From positions 264,253-296,746 of the forward strand of contig NZ_SJZI01000008.1 in the NCBI RefSeq assembly GCF_004337505.1: a DNA stretch of 32,494 nucleotides, read 5' to 3'. The notes under the pieces were generated by a model. The model saw only the letters and a list, made by a program, of their open reading frames with translations, searched no databases and was not told where the DNA came from. Origin of the DNA: Flaviaestuariibacter flavus. GTDB taxonomy: Bacteria > Bacteroidota > Bacteroidia > Chitinophagales > Chitinophagaceae. Made by a program: the position numbers and the translations under genes. Positions 9,675 through 17,207 of this stretch are shown here, piece after piece (within the stretch, counting starts at the first letter, position 1; every line of letters starts with the position of its first letter).

Positions 9675-10987
9675 CAGTTTTGAATGGTTTTACGGCCGAT
9701 AGATTCGTAGTGGAAACCGAGCTTTTGCATTTCTGCGAGGTCGAAGAGGTTGCGGCCGTCGAAGATGGCCTTGTTCTTCAGCAGCGACGCGATCTTCTCG
9801 AAGCTCGGTGTGCGGAACTCGTTCCATTCGGTAGCGATGATCAGTGCGTCAGCGCCTTCGAGACAGTCGTACTGGCTTTCGGCGTAGTTGATCATCGAGT
9901 CGAGCTGGCGGCGCACATTGGGCATCGCCTCGGGGTCGAATACCGTTACGGTAGCGCCTTCGCCCACAAGGGCCTTGATGATGTAAAGCGCCGGCGCCTC
10001 GCGGATATCATCCGTATTGGGCTTGAAGGCAAGTCCCCAGATGGCGAAATGCCTGCCGATGAGGGAGCCTTCAAAGTAGTTCTTGATCTTCGGAACGAGG
10101 AAGGTCTTCTGGTCTTCGTTCACGGTCATCACGGCCTCGAGGATGCGGAAGTCGTAATCCACTTCGTGGGCCGAGCGGACGAGGGCCTGCACGTCTTTGG
10201 GGAAGCAGGAACCGCCGTAGCCGATGCCGGGGAAGAGAAAGCGCTTGCCGATGCGGTCGTCGGAGCCGATGCCGCGGCGCACCATATCTACGTCGGCGCC
10301 CAGCTTTTCGCAGAGGCGCGCTACTTCGTTCATGAAGGAGATCTTGGTGGCCAGGAAGGAGTTGGCCGCGTACTTGGTGAGTTCGGCGGAGGCTTCGTCC
10401 ATGAAAATGACGGGGTTGCCCTGGCGCACGAAGGGCGCGTAGAGGTCGCTCATCACCTTGCGGGCGCGCTCGCTCTGCGTGCCGATCACCACGCGGTCGG
10501 GCTTCATGAAGTCTTCCACGGCCACGCCTTCGCGCAGGAACTCGGGGTTGGAAATGACGTCGTACTCGCCCTTATAGTTTTCACCGATGGCGTCGCGTAC
10601 CTTCTGCGCCGTACCAACGGGCACGGTGCTCTTGTTTACGATCACCTTGTAGTCTTTCAGCAGGGTACCGATCTGCCCGGCTACGCCCAGCACGTATTTG
10701 AGGTCGGCCGAGCCGTCTTCGCCCGGGGGCGTCGGCAGCGCCAAGAACACGATCTCCGCGTCGCGGATGCCGTCTTCGAGGTTGGTAGTGAAAATGAGAC
10801 GCTCCTCTTTCAGGTTACGCTGGAAGATCTTCTCCAGGCCCGGCTCATAGATGGTGATCTGGCCGTTCTGGAGTTTCGTCACCTTTTCCTGGTCGATATC
10901 CACGCAGGTGACGGTGTTACCGGTCTCGGCAAAACAAGTGCCTGTGACCAGTCCAACATAACCGGTTCCTACTACCGCAATTTTCAT
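9674..10987 (-). CDS. ugd: UDP-glucose 6-dehydrogenase
   Basis: A 437-residue enzyme oxidising UDP-glucose to UDP-glucuronate with two NAD+. It starts [20 protein letters not shown] (Rossmann motif), has [13 protein letters not shown] (84-96), STVPVGTA (120-127) and the catalytic-cysteine loop [12 protein letters not shown] with C261. Length and order fit the bacterial Ugd family. Second gene of the operon, 9 bp after the aminotransferase stop. Its product feeds the next gene, the decarboxylase, and may also be used directly in glycans. Confidence 0.94.
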   Translation of the reverse strand: MKIAVVGTGYVGLVTGTCFAETGNTVTCVDIDQEKVTKLQNGQITIYEPGLEKIFQRNLKEERLIFTTNLEDGIRDAEIVFLALPTPPGEDGSADLKYVLGVAGQIGTLLKDYKVIVNKSTVPVGTAQKVRDAIGENYKGEYDVISNPEFLREGVAVEDFMKPDRVVIGTQSERARKVMSDLYAPFVRQGNPVIFMDEASAELTKYAANSFLATKISFMNEVARLCEKLGADVDMVRRGIGSDDRIGKRFLFPGIGYGGSCFPKDVQALVRSAHEVDYDFRILEAVMTVNEDQKTFLVPKIKNYFEGSLIGRHFAIWGLAFKPNTDDIREAPALYIIKALVGEGATVTVFDPEAMPNVRRQLDSMINYAESQYDCLEGADALIIATEWNEFRTPSFEKIASLLKNKAIFDGRNLFDLAEMQKLGFHYESIGRKTIQN

Positions 10988-10996
10988 GTCTGCTAA

Positions 10997-12127
10997 TTAT
11001 TTGTTTATATAGTTAAGGATGTTCGAAGTGATGTACTCCAGCTGCTCCGCGTCCATCTCGGTGTGGATGGGCAGGGAAATGACGCGCTCGGTCAGCCAGT
11101 CGGTCACCGGCAGCTCGAAGCGGGCGCCACCGAAGTGGTCGAACATCTTCTGGCGGTGGGCCGGCACGGGGTAATAAATCATCGAGGGAATTCCTTTCTC
11201 CTGAAGATACGCCGCGAACGCGTCGCGATCCACACCGTCGAGAATAATGGTATACTGATGAAAAACGTGCTTGCAGTTGGCGGCGCGGAAGGGCGTCCGG
11301 ATCTTGTCGTCGCCTGCGAAGGCCGCGTCGTAGGCGTCGGCTACCTGGATGCGCGCGTCGATGTATTCGTCGAGAAAGCGCAGCTTGATGCCGAGGATGG
11401 CGGCCTGGATGGTATCGAGGCGGCTGTTGCAGCCCACCACATCGTGATAGTAGCGCTTGCTCTGGCCGTGGTTGGCGACCATGGTGAGCTGCGCGGCGAG
11501 CGCATCGTCGTTGGTCATCATGGCACCGCCGTCGCCGTAGGCGCCGAGGTTTTTGGAAGGATAAAACGAGGTGCCGCTCACCGTGCCGATGGCGCCGGTT
11601 TTCACCTTGCGGCCGTCGCTGTAGGTATAGTCGCAGCCGATGGCCTGGGCATTGTCTTCAATCACGTGAAGGCCGTGCTCCTGCGCGATCTGCATGATGG
11701 CTTCCATCTCCGCGGCATGACCGTAAAGGTGCACCGGCACGATCGCTTTGGTCTTCGGCGTGATGGCCTTGCGGATGCCTTCGGGGTCGATGCAGAAGGT
11801 CTTCGGGTCCACATCCACGAACACCGGCGTCAGTCCCAGCAGGGCGATCACTTCGGTGGTGGCGATATAGGTAAAGGAAGGCGTGATGACCTCGTCGCCC
11901 GGTTGCAGCCCGAGGGCCATCATGGCGATCTGCAGGGCATCGGTGCCGTTGGCGCAGGGAATCACATGCTTGCTCCCGTTATACGCGGCAAGGTCGGCTG
12001 CAAATTGCTTTACCTCGGGCCCGTTGATAAAGGCCGTGCTTTCAAGCACTTTCAGCACCGCGGCGTCAATCTCTTCCTTGATGCGGAGGTATTGCTGCTT
12101 CACATCGACCATTTGAATGGGACGCAT
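10997..12127 (-). CDS. DegT/DnrJ/EryC1/StrS sugar aminotransferase (WbpE-like)
   Basis: A 376-residue PLP-dependent nucleotide-sugar aminotransferase. FINGPEVKQF (33-42), CANGTDALQIAMMALG (58-73), PGDEVITPSFTYIATTE, the PLP aspartate in VIEDNAQ (D158) and the lysine in TSFYPSKNLGAYGDGG (K192) are all present. The best family resemblance is to WbpE, which makes UDP-3-amino-HexNAc uronates. That would fit the UDP-HexNAc dehydrogenase in the same operon, but the intervening 3-dehydrogenase (WbpB) is not here. I chose MRPIQMVDVKQQY at 12127. The in-frame ATG at 12181 would make the promoter -7 element part of the coding sequence, and family members begin near this point. First gene of the operon. 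Confidence 0.88.
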   Translation of the reverse strand: MRPIQMVDVKQQYLRIKEEIDAAVLKVLESTAFINGPEVKQFAADLAAYNGSKHVIPCANGTDALQIAMMALGLQPGDEVITPSFTYIATTEVIALLGLTPVFVDVDPKTFCIDPEGIRKAITPKTKAIVPVHLYGHAAEMEAIMQIAQEHGLHVIEDNAQAIGCDYTYSDGRKVKTGAIGTVSGTSFYPSKNLGAYGDGGAMMTNDDALAAQLTMVANHGQSKRYYHDVVGCNSRLDTIQAAILGIKLRFLDEYIDARIQVADAYDAAFAGDDKIRTPFRAANCKHVFHQYTIILDGVDRDAFAAYLQEKGIPSMIYYPVPAHRQKMFDHFGGARFELPVTDWLTERVISLPIHTEMDAEQLEYITSNILNYINK

Positions 12128-12152
12128 AAAGACCGGTTTGTTTAAAGTGGCG

Positions 12153-12181
12153 CAAAAATAGGAAAATATGGGTTGGGACAA
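12153..12181 (-). promoter_or_regulatory. Promoter of the nucleotide-sugar operon
   Basis: On the minus strand TTG (12181-12179), 18 bp, then TATTTTTG (12160-12153), followed by 25 bp to ATG 12127. This is a near-consensus Bacteroidota promoter. It overlaps the waaA promoter on the other strand. Confidence 0.7.
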
Positions 12182-12199
12182 TGTTTGCGCCTACATTTG
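12173..12199 (+). promoter_or_regulatory. waaA: Promoter of waaA
   Basis: TTG (12173-12175) and TACATTTG (12192-12199), 16 bp apart, a full match to TAnnTTTG. The -33 element of the opposing operon (12179-12181) lies between these two boxes. The element falls inside the longest possible waaA frame, which argues for a downstream start. Confidence 0.6.
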
Positions 12200-12225
12200 T
12201 CGGCACTCCACCAAACGCTTCTTTC

Positions 12226-13479
12226 TTGCTGATTTACGTCGTTTTCATCCGGCTTTATGCGCTGGCGATCCGCATTGCGGCACGCTTTAACGGCAAGGCC
12301 CGCGCCTGGGTGGAAGGGCGTCGTAACTGGCACCAACACCTGCAAAAAGCACTGGCCGGCTCCGGCGCGCCGGTGATCTGGATGCACAGCGCCTCCGCCG
12401 GCGAATTTGAGCAGGGAAAGCCCGTGCTGGAAGCCCTGCGGCAGCAGTACCCGCAACACCGCATCCTGGTCACCTTCTTCTCTCCTTCGGGCTATGAAGT
12501 CGGGGTGAAATACAAGGGTGCCGACATCGTCACCTACCTCCCGCTCGACACGGCAGCCAACGCCGAGCGCTTTGTCGACACGGTGCGCCCGGCACTGGTG
12601 GTCTTTGTCAAATACGACTACTGGTATTACCACCTCAACGCGGTATGCCGCAGCGGCACACCGCTGCTGCTGGTGTCGGCCATCTTCCAGCCGCGGCAGG
12701 CCTTCTTTAAATGGTACGGAGGCGTGCACCGCAGGATGCTCACGTTCTTCACCTGGCTGTTTGTGCAGGATGAAGCGTCCGTTCAGCTGCTCCAAAGCAT
12801 CGGGGTAACCAAATGCAGCGCAGCCGGTGATACCCGCTTCGACCGCGTGGCCCACATCACCAGTAACCCGGCGCCCCTGCCACCCATCGAAGACTTTGTA
12901 AAAGGCGACCTCCCCGTGCTGGTTGCCGGGAGCACCTGGGCCGAAGACGAGGAACTGCTCAATGCACTCGGCGATGACCTCAAGCTGGTGATCGTACCGC
13001 ACGAGATCGACGATGCCCATATCCGGCAGCTGACGGAGCGCTTCTCCAAACGCGTGACCCTCACCTACACCGGGCTCCTGCACGAAGGATGCGCGCCGCC
13101 TTCGCTGCGGGTGGTTATCATCAATAATTTCGGGATGCTGTCGCGGCTTTACCGTTATGCGCACATCACCTATATCGGCGGCGGCTTCAACAAGAGCGGC
13201 ATTCACAATACCCTCGAAGCAGCGGCCTGGGGCAAGCCGGTGCTGTTTGGGCCGAATTACCAGAAATTCCGCGAAGCAAAAGGCCTGATCGGTTGTGGTG
13301 CGGCACGCAGCGTTAGCAATGCTGAAGAATTAAAAAAGGCTGTCTCCGGCCTGCTTGCCAACCCTGCGGAACTTGACCGCGCCGGCCTCCAGGCTGCGCG
13401 TTACGTGCAGGACAACATCGGCGCCACGGGGCGCATCCTTCGATACATTCAGGAGAATCGCCTTCTCACCAACGCGTAG
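12226..13479 (+). CDS. waaA: 3-deoxy-D-manno-octulosonic acid (Kdo) transferase
   Basis: A GT-B glycosyltransferase that adds Kdo to the lipid A precursor at the inner face of the inner membrane. A hydrophobic N-terminal anchor (LLIYVVFIRLYALAIRIA) precedes VWVEG-type WVEGRRNW. Then comes HSASAGEFEQGKPVLEALR with the catalytic glutamate (E60 in this numbering), VAGSTWAEDEELL, and the C-terminal donor site YIGGGFNKSGIHNTLEAAAWG. I prefer TTG 12226 as start: related proteins begin just before LLxYxxxIxLY, the protein is then 417 residues, and an ATG at 12181 would lie upstream of the TACATTTG element. The ATG form (432 residues) remains possible. The 3' end overlaps the convergent gene by 31 bp. 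Confidence 0.9.
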   Translation: MLIYVVFIRLYALAIRIAARFNGKARAWVEGRRNWHQHLQKALAGSGAPVIWMHSASAGEFEQGKPVLEALRQQYPQHRILVTFFSPSGYEVGVKYKGADIVTYLPLDTAANAERFVDTVRPALVVFVKYDYWYYHLNAVCRSGTPLLLVSAIFQPRQAFFKWYGGVHRRMLTFFTWLFVQDEASVQLLQSIGVTKCSAAGDTRFDRVAHITSNPAPLPPIEDFVKGDLPVLVAGSTWAEDEELLNALGDDLKLVIVPHEIDDAHIRQLTERFSKRVTLTYTGLLHEGCAPPSLRVVIINNFGMLSRLYRYAHITYIGGGFNKSGIHNTLEAAAWGKPVLFGPNYQKFREAKGLIGCGAARSVSNAEELKKAVSGLLANPAELDRAGLQAARYVQDNIGATGRILRYIQENRLLTNA

Positions 13480-14201
13480 AAGTGCTGCACCGTATCGGTG
13501 TCATCGTCCCAGCCCAGCTTCACTTTTAACTCCCGGTTGATCCAGTATTCGGCTTCGGGCAGAATATCGAAGCCGTTGATGGTTTTGATGCTGCGCTCGT
13601 ACATGGCTTCGTCGCCGCGGAAGAGCTCGGCGAGGAACAGGAAGCGGTCGTTGATACCGATGCCTTTGCGGAGGTCGCGGATGGGCGTGTCGGTGAGTTT
13701 GTGCCCGAGCTCACGTTCGGGGCGCTTGAGTCGGTCGTTGAGCGATTCACCGGTGCCGGCGGCGGGCGGCACCGCTTGCGGCGCCGGTGCCGGAGCGGCG
13801 GGCTGCGGGGTTTGCTGGGCCAGCGTGGGCACTTCCTCGAGCGGATCAAATGCCGGTGCCGGCGGCTTGACGGAATCGGGCTCGGCGGGCGGTGCAGGCA
13901 CCGGGCTTTCGCGGGTCACTTCAGGCGGCGTGGCCGGCGCCGCGACTGGTTCTGCGGGCGGCACAAAAGCTTCCGGCGCCGGGGCTGCAGCGGGCGCTGA
14001 CGGCTCCTCCCGATTAACGGGCGGGGTGAAATCGGAAGGCAGCAGCACAACCACGCGCTCGCGCTTCGGAAGCGGCTCGCGCGGGAGTTGCGCAACGAGT
14101 TCGGCCGCCAGGCTGCGTACGGTGGCAAGCAGGGCGGCAGGCCCTTCGCCGCGGACCGATTGCTCCTGCAATTTTTGAATCAAATCACGGACACGTTCCA
14201 T
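13449..14201 (-). CDS. Conserved Pro/Ala-rich protein of unknown function
   Basis: 250 residues. There are three parts: an N-terminal helix-forming segment (1-45), a long Pro/Ala/Glu-rich, probably disordered linker (about 58-150), and a compact C-terminal block (about 160-250). That block contains PIRDLRKGIGINDRFLF, ELFRGDEAMYERSIKTING and, near the end, FYALVRRRF. I recall this C-terminal block as conserved in Bacteroidota hypothetical proteins but know no function for it. No signal peptide or membrane segment is seen, so it is probably cytoplasmic. Its last 31 bp overlap the end of waaA, tail to tail. A TACATTTA sequence at 14261-14254 may be its -7 element. Confidence 0.8.
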   Translation of the reverse strand: MERVRDLIQKLQEQSVRGEGPAALLATVRSLAAELVAQLPREPLPKRERVVVLLPSDFTPPVNREEPSAPAAAPAPEAFVPPAEPVAAPATPPEVTRESPVPAPPAEPDSVKPPAPAFDPLEEVPTLAQQTPQPAAPAPAPQAVPPAAGTGESLNDRLKRPERELGHKLTDTPIRDLRKGIGINDRFLFLAELFRGDEAMYERSIKTINGFDILPEAEYWINRELKVKLGWDDDTDTVQHFYALVRRRFS

Positions 14202-14296
14202 TTGTTTCCCCTAGTTTTGACGCCCTTCCCTAGGGTTTGCGGGCGCCGTGCCCTAAATGTACAACCACCTGATTTAAAAAGAAGAAACTAGCCTCC

Positions 14297-14875
14297 ATGT
14301 TTATCGAACCACATATCAAGGGCGCCACCACGGGCTGGATCGAAGTCGTGTGCGGATCGATGTTCAGCGGCAAGACCGAAGAGCTCATCCGTCGCCTGAA
14401 GCGGGCCAAGATCGCCAACCTCAAAGTGGAGATCTTCAAGCCGGCCATCGACACCCGCTACGACGAAGTCAATATCGTATCGCACAACGAAAACCAGATC
14501 CACTCCACACCGGTGGATCACTCCAACAAGATCCTGCTGATGGCACAGGACTGTGATGTTGTGGGGATCGACGAAGCCCAGTTCTTCGACGACGGCATCG
14601 CCGACGTGTGCGAAGCCCTTGCCCGCAAAGGCATCCGCGTGATCGTTGCCGGCCTCGACATGGATTTCCTTGGAAAGCCCTTCGGGCAGATGCCCTTCCT
14701 GCTGGCGCGCGCCGACTACATTACGAAGCTCCACGCCATCTGCATGAAGTGCGGCAATATCGCCAACTACTCGTACCGCAAGATCCCCAACGAAGACCGC
14801 ATCATGCTCGGTGAAAAAGACGTGTATGAGCCGCGCTGCCGCCGCTGCTTCGAGCTCGACGGGGCCATTGACTGA
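14297..14875 (+). CDS. tdk: Thymidine kinase (type II)
   Basis: A 192-residue salvage enzyme phosphorylating thymidine with ATP. The P-loop is [15 protein letters not shown] (20-34), the DE motif is in GIDEAQFF (90-97), and the lasso-domain zinc cysteines are C149/C152 (CMKC) and C181/C184 (CRRC). GYDF-type substrate-loop residues are replaced by [12 protein letters not shown] (119-130), as usual in bacterial TK1-like enzymes. Length is standard. It is transcribed alone, between a divergent unknown gene and a secreted protein. No clear TAnnTTTG box was found in the 95-bp upstream region on this strand. Confidence 0.96.
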   Translation: MFIEPHIKGATTGWIEVVCGSMFSGKTEELIRRLKRAKIANLKVEIFKPAIDTRYDEVNIVSHNENQIHSTPVDHSNKILLMAQDCDVVGIDEAQFFDDGIADVCEALARKGIRVIVAGLDMDFLGKPFGQMPFLLARADYITKLHAICMKCGNIANYSYRKIPNEDRIMLGEKDVYEPRCRRCFELDGAID

Positions 14876-14880
14876 AACCC

Positions 14881-14888
14881 TACCTTTG
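14881..14888 (+). promoter_or_regulatory. -7 element of the secreted unknown gene
   Basis: TACCTTTG is a full TAnnTTTG match five bases after the tdk stop and 23 bp before ATG 14912. No convincing -33 box at the right distance. Confidence 0.5.
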
Positions 14889-14911
14889 CGTTAAACTAAA
14901 ATTTAATACGA

Positions 14912-15442
14912 ATGATTTCGATCCGTCACCTGACAACTGCTTTGATCCTGACCGCAAGCCTTGGCGCCGCCGCCCAGAAAACCAGCAAGGAGCAGCTTCC
15001 TGCCGGCTTCAGCCCGGCCACCACTACCCTGCTGGTAGAACACATACCGGAGAAAACGACCCCGAAGAGTTCTGAAAACTCCGGCTATGATGCATGGACC
15101 TACTACTTTATGCGCAAGAACGGAGACGAGATGGAGAAGTACCTGCAAAAGAACTATCCGTATAAATACCAGCTCGCCACCCAAAAGGAAATCTACACGG
15201 ATTCGGCATACAATGATGCGAAAACCTACCGCTATGCGCTTGTAGCCACCCTGATCCCGGTTGACAACTATATGAAGTACATGCAGAACGGCCAATGGAA
15301 GATGACCAACAACCAGCCGATCTTCCAGTACTACATTTTCGACCGCGTGGAGAAGATTACCTATGCCCCGCTCAGCAAAGGTTCCAGCCTCGTGATGTGG
15401 GCCTTCAAGCAAGGCGTGCGTAAGGCTTCCAAAGCTGAATAA
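14912..15442 (+). CDS. Secreted protein of unknown function
   Basis: 176 residues. A signal peptide is clear (MISIRHLTTALILTASLGAAAQ, probable cleavage after AAA). The mature part is Tyr/Lys-rich and hydrophilic, with KNGDEMEKYLQKNYPYKYQL and TYRYALVATLIPVDNYMKYM, and no cysteines. I do not recognise a domain. It is probably periplasmic. It appears to be a single-gene unit with its own -7 element and a strong bidirectional terminator 16 bp downstream. Confidence 0.8.
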   Translation: MISIRHLTTALILTASLGAAAQKTSKEQLPAGFSPATTTLLVEHIPEKTTPKSSENSGYDAWTYYFMRKNGDEMEKYLQKNYPYKYQLATQKEIYTDSAYNDAKTYRYALVATLIPVDNYMKYMQNGQWKMTNNQPIFQYYIFDRVEKITYAPLSKGSSLVMWAFKQGVRKASKAE

Positions 15443-15457
15443 GCAAACCCGAACTAT

Positions 15458-15489
15458 AAATAAAAAGGCCCTTCCGGGCCTTTTTATTT
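15458..15489. terminator. Bidirectional terminator
   Basis: AAATAAAAAGGCCC, loop TTCC, GGGCCTTTTTATTT: a 14-bp stem with A/T arms on both sides, serving the secreted protein on plus and the DUF6263-like gene on minus. The stop codon TAA of the latter lies inside the stem. Confidence 0.88.
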
Positions 15490-16341
15490 TATGGTTCCTT
15501 CGAAGCTCCCTTTGCTGGTGACCTTTGCATCGCCATCGAGGTTGTTGACCATCTGGCCGCGCAGCACCAGGCCGGTCTTCGTATCAATTAGAAGCTCGCC
15601 CGTGCCGGTGCCCCTGATGCTCGGGCCGCCGGCCGTCGATGCGATCACCGAGCTTGTGGTCAATACTACTTCCTTCGGCCCAAGCGTCTTCACCGTATAG
15701 GTAGTGGTCACCTGGGCATTGTCCTGATCATAGGCGCGCGACCAGCTGTCGCCGACCTTGACGCCGCGGGCGGGGAAAATATAAAAAGCCTGGTTGAAAT
15801 TCTGGCGGATGCTGCTCTCGTTGAACTGCTTCGTGAAGCCTTCGCGGGCCCCGTTCTTGATCTCGGCAGGCACGTCCATGCTGGCCATCACGGCATCGGT
15901 AAGCGCATCCATACCCTTTACCGCGGACACCTGTCCTTCGCGGTTCACCGTCAGCTGGAAGGTCTTACCCTTCATGGCGGCGAACATCTTGCCCATCACC
16001 GCGCTGGCTGCGTTGGCACCGTCGGCGAGGTCGAGGTTCGCCGGAACGTCGGAGTCACCACTGATGGTCATCGTACCGAGATCCATGTCCATGCCGATCC
16101 GCTCATAAGCCACGTCGAGGATCTTGGTGCTGTCCGTTTCGCCGGTCACCTGCACGCGGTAGGTGCCTTTCAGTTTGATGGTCACCTTCTGCCCCGAGGA
16201 TTCGCTTTCAACGTCATAGTCGAGCCGCTGCAGGTAAGTGCTCCCTTTCTGCAGGTTGAAGAAAAGCTTTGTCTGGGCGCAAGCGGGTAGCGCAACGGAC
16301 AGGATCAGGACGGCACCGAGGGTGCGGCGGAACAGTTTCAT
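15484..16341 (-). CDS. DUF6263-like exported protein
   Basis: 285 residues with a signal sequence MKLFRRTLGAVLILSVALPACAQ. The LPAC sequence resembles a lipobox, so it could be a lipoprotein, but cleavage after ACA is also possible. The mature protein is beta-rich (for example SGQKVTIKLKGTYRVQVTG, GDSWSRAYDQDNAQVTTTYTV and GTGTGELLIDTKTGLVLRGQ). These patterns match the Bacteroidota DUF6263 family as I recall it; its function is not known. It is probably periplasmic or outer-membrane associated. The start at 16341 gives a proper signal peptide. It is divergent from ccmB. Confidence 0.75.
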   Translation of the reverse strand: MKLFRRTLGAVLILSVALPACAQTKLFFNLQKGSTYLQRLDYDVESESSGQKVTIKLKGTYRVQVTGETDSTKILDVAYERIGMDMDLGTMTISGDSDVPANLDLADGANAASAVMGKMFAAMKGKTFQLTVNREGQVSAVKGMDALTDAVMASMDVPAEIKNGAREGFTKQFNESSIRQNFNQAFYIFPARGVKVGDSWSRAYDQDNAQVTTTYTVKTLGPKEVVLTTSSVIASTAGGPSIRGTGTGELLIDTKTGLVLRGQMVNNLDGDAKVTSKGSFEGTIK

Positions 16342-16421
16342 GGCAATCAGTTTGTTCCTGCAAAATAAGCCGTAGCGCCCACGTAACGGCGGCAGGCGCT
16401 ATTTTCGCCAAAACTTTTCCC

Positions 16422-17078
16422 ATCGCTACGCCTTCCCGCATCCTCTCCCTGTTCCGCAAAGACCTGCTGCTCGAGATCCGCCAGCAATACAGCTTTTACG
16501 GCGTGGTGCTCTACGTGGGCGCCACCATCTTTGTCCTGTATATGGCACTCGAGTCGCCCGAGAGCCGCGTATGGAACGGGCTGTTCTGGGTAGTGCAGCT
16601 TTTCATCTGCATCAATGCGGTGGCCAAAAGCTTCCTGCAGGAGGCGCCGGGACGGATGCTTTATTACCAGACCCTGGTGAGCCCGCTGCAGTTCGTGCTG
16701 TCGAAGCTGCTGTTCAACGCGGTGCTGATGCTGTTCATGAGCAGCCTGTGCTATGCGCTCTTCGCTCTTTTTCTCGACCACCCGGTACTGAAGCCCCTCC
16801 CCTTTTTCGGGCTGGTGCTCCTCGGCGGCGTGAGCCTGTCGCTGGTGTTCACCTTCCTGGCGGCCATCGCAGCGCGGGCCCAGCAGAATGCGGCGATCAT
16901 GGCCATCCTCGGCTTCCCCATCATCATCCCCCAGCTGATCATGCTGATGAAGATCTCCGCCGCGGCCTTCAGCCAGACCGGCACCTTCCCGGTAACACCC
17001 ATCGCCATGCTCTTCGTCATGGACGGGCTCGTGATCCTGCTCGCCGCCATCCTGTTTCCGTATCTCTGGAAAGACTGA
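16422..17078 (+). CDS. ccmB: Heme exporter CcmB (start uncertain, no standard start codon)
   Basis: Membrane subunit of the CcmABCD heme-handling ABC transporter of system I cytochrome c maturation. After RKDLLLEIRQQYSFYGVVLYVGATIFVLY come about six hydrophobic helices, and EAPGRMLYYQTLVSPLQFVLSKLL and GFPIIIPQLIMLMKI are characteristic of CcmB. Homologues begin about a dozen residues before the KD pair, which falls at 16422-16430. There the frame reads ATC GCT ACG, with no ATG, GTG or TTG. The only standard start upstream is TTG 16269, inside the oppositely transcribed neighbour, and it would add 51 residues unlike CcmB. Starting at ATC 16422 gives 218 residues, the family length. A TATTTTCG box at 16400-16407 supports the short form. 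Family certain, start not. Confidence 0.85.
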   Translation: MATPSRILSLFRKDLLLEIRQQYSFYGVVLYVGATIFVLYMALESPESRVWNGLFWVVQLFICINAVAKSFLQEAPGRMLYYQTLVSPLQFVLSKLLFNAVLMLFMSSLCYALFALFLDHPVLKPLPFFGLVLLGGVSLSLVFTFLAAIAARAQQNAAIMAILGFPIIIPQLIMLMKISAAAFSQTGTFPVTPIAMLFVMDGLVILLAAILFPYLWKD

Positions 17079-17105
17079 TCCGAATCTTACAATCTGCAAT
17101 CTTCA

Positions 17106-17160
17106 ATCTGGAATCCGGCCATGCCGGATAAACCAGATTCCAGATTTCCAGATTCCAGAT
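17106..17160. repeat. Inverted and direct repeats between ccmB and ccmC
   Basis: ATCTGGAATC (17106-17115) is repeated in reverse complement at 17136-17145 and again at 17151-17160. An inner CCGGC-CAT-GCCGG palindrome lies at 17115-17127. It may form a hairpin separating the two genes. The preceding 17085-17105 carries looser AATCTtCAATCT repeats. Confidence 0.6.
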
Positions 17161-17177
17161 GGAGCGATCTTTCTCCT

Positions 17178-17185
17178 TACTTTTG
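17178..17185 (+). promoter_or_regulatory. -7 element upstream of ccmC
   Basis: TACTTTTG, a full TAnnTTTG match, 22 bp before ATG 17208. It suggests ccmC and the ccmD-like gene have their own promoter in addition to any read-through from ccmB. Confidence 0.5.
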
Positions 17186-17207
17186 CGCCATTAAATGGCC
17201 GTTTGTT

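Noticed and set aside
12181..12225. ATG start of waaA at 12181
   Set aside because: The promoter -7 element lies within these codons and the added residues are not part of the family; kept only as an alternative.
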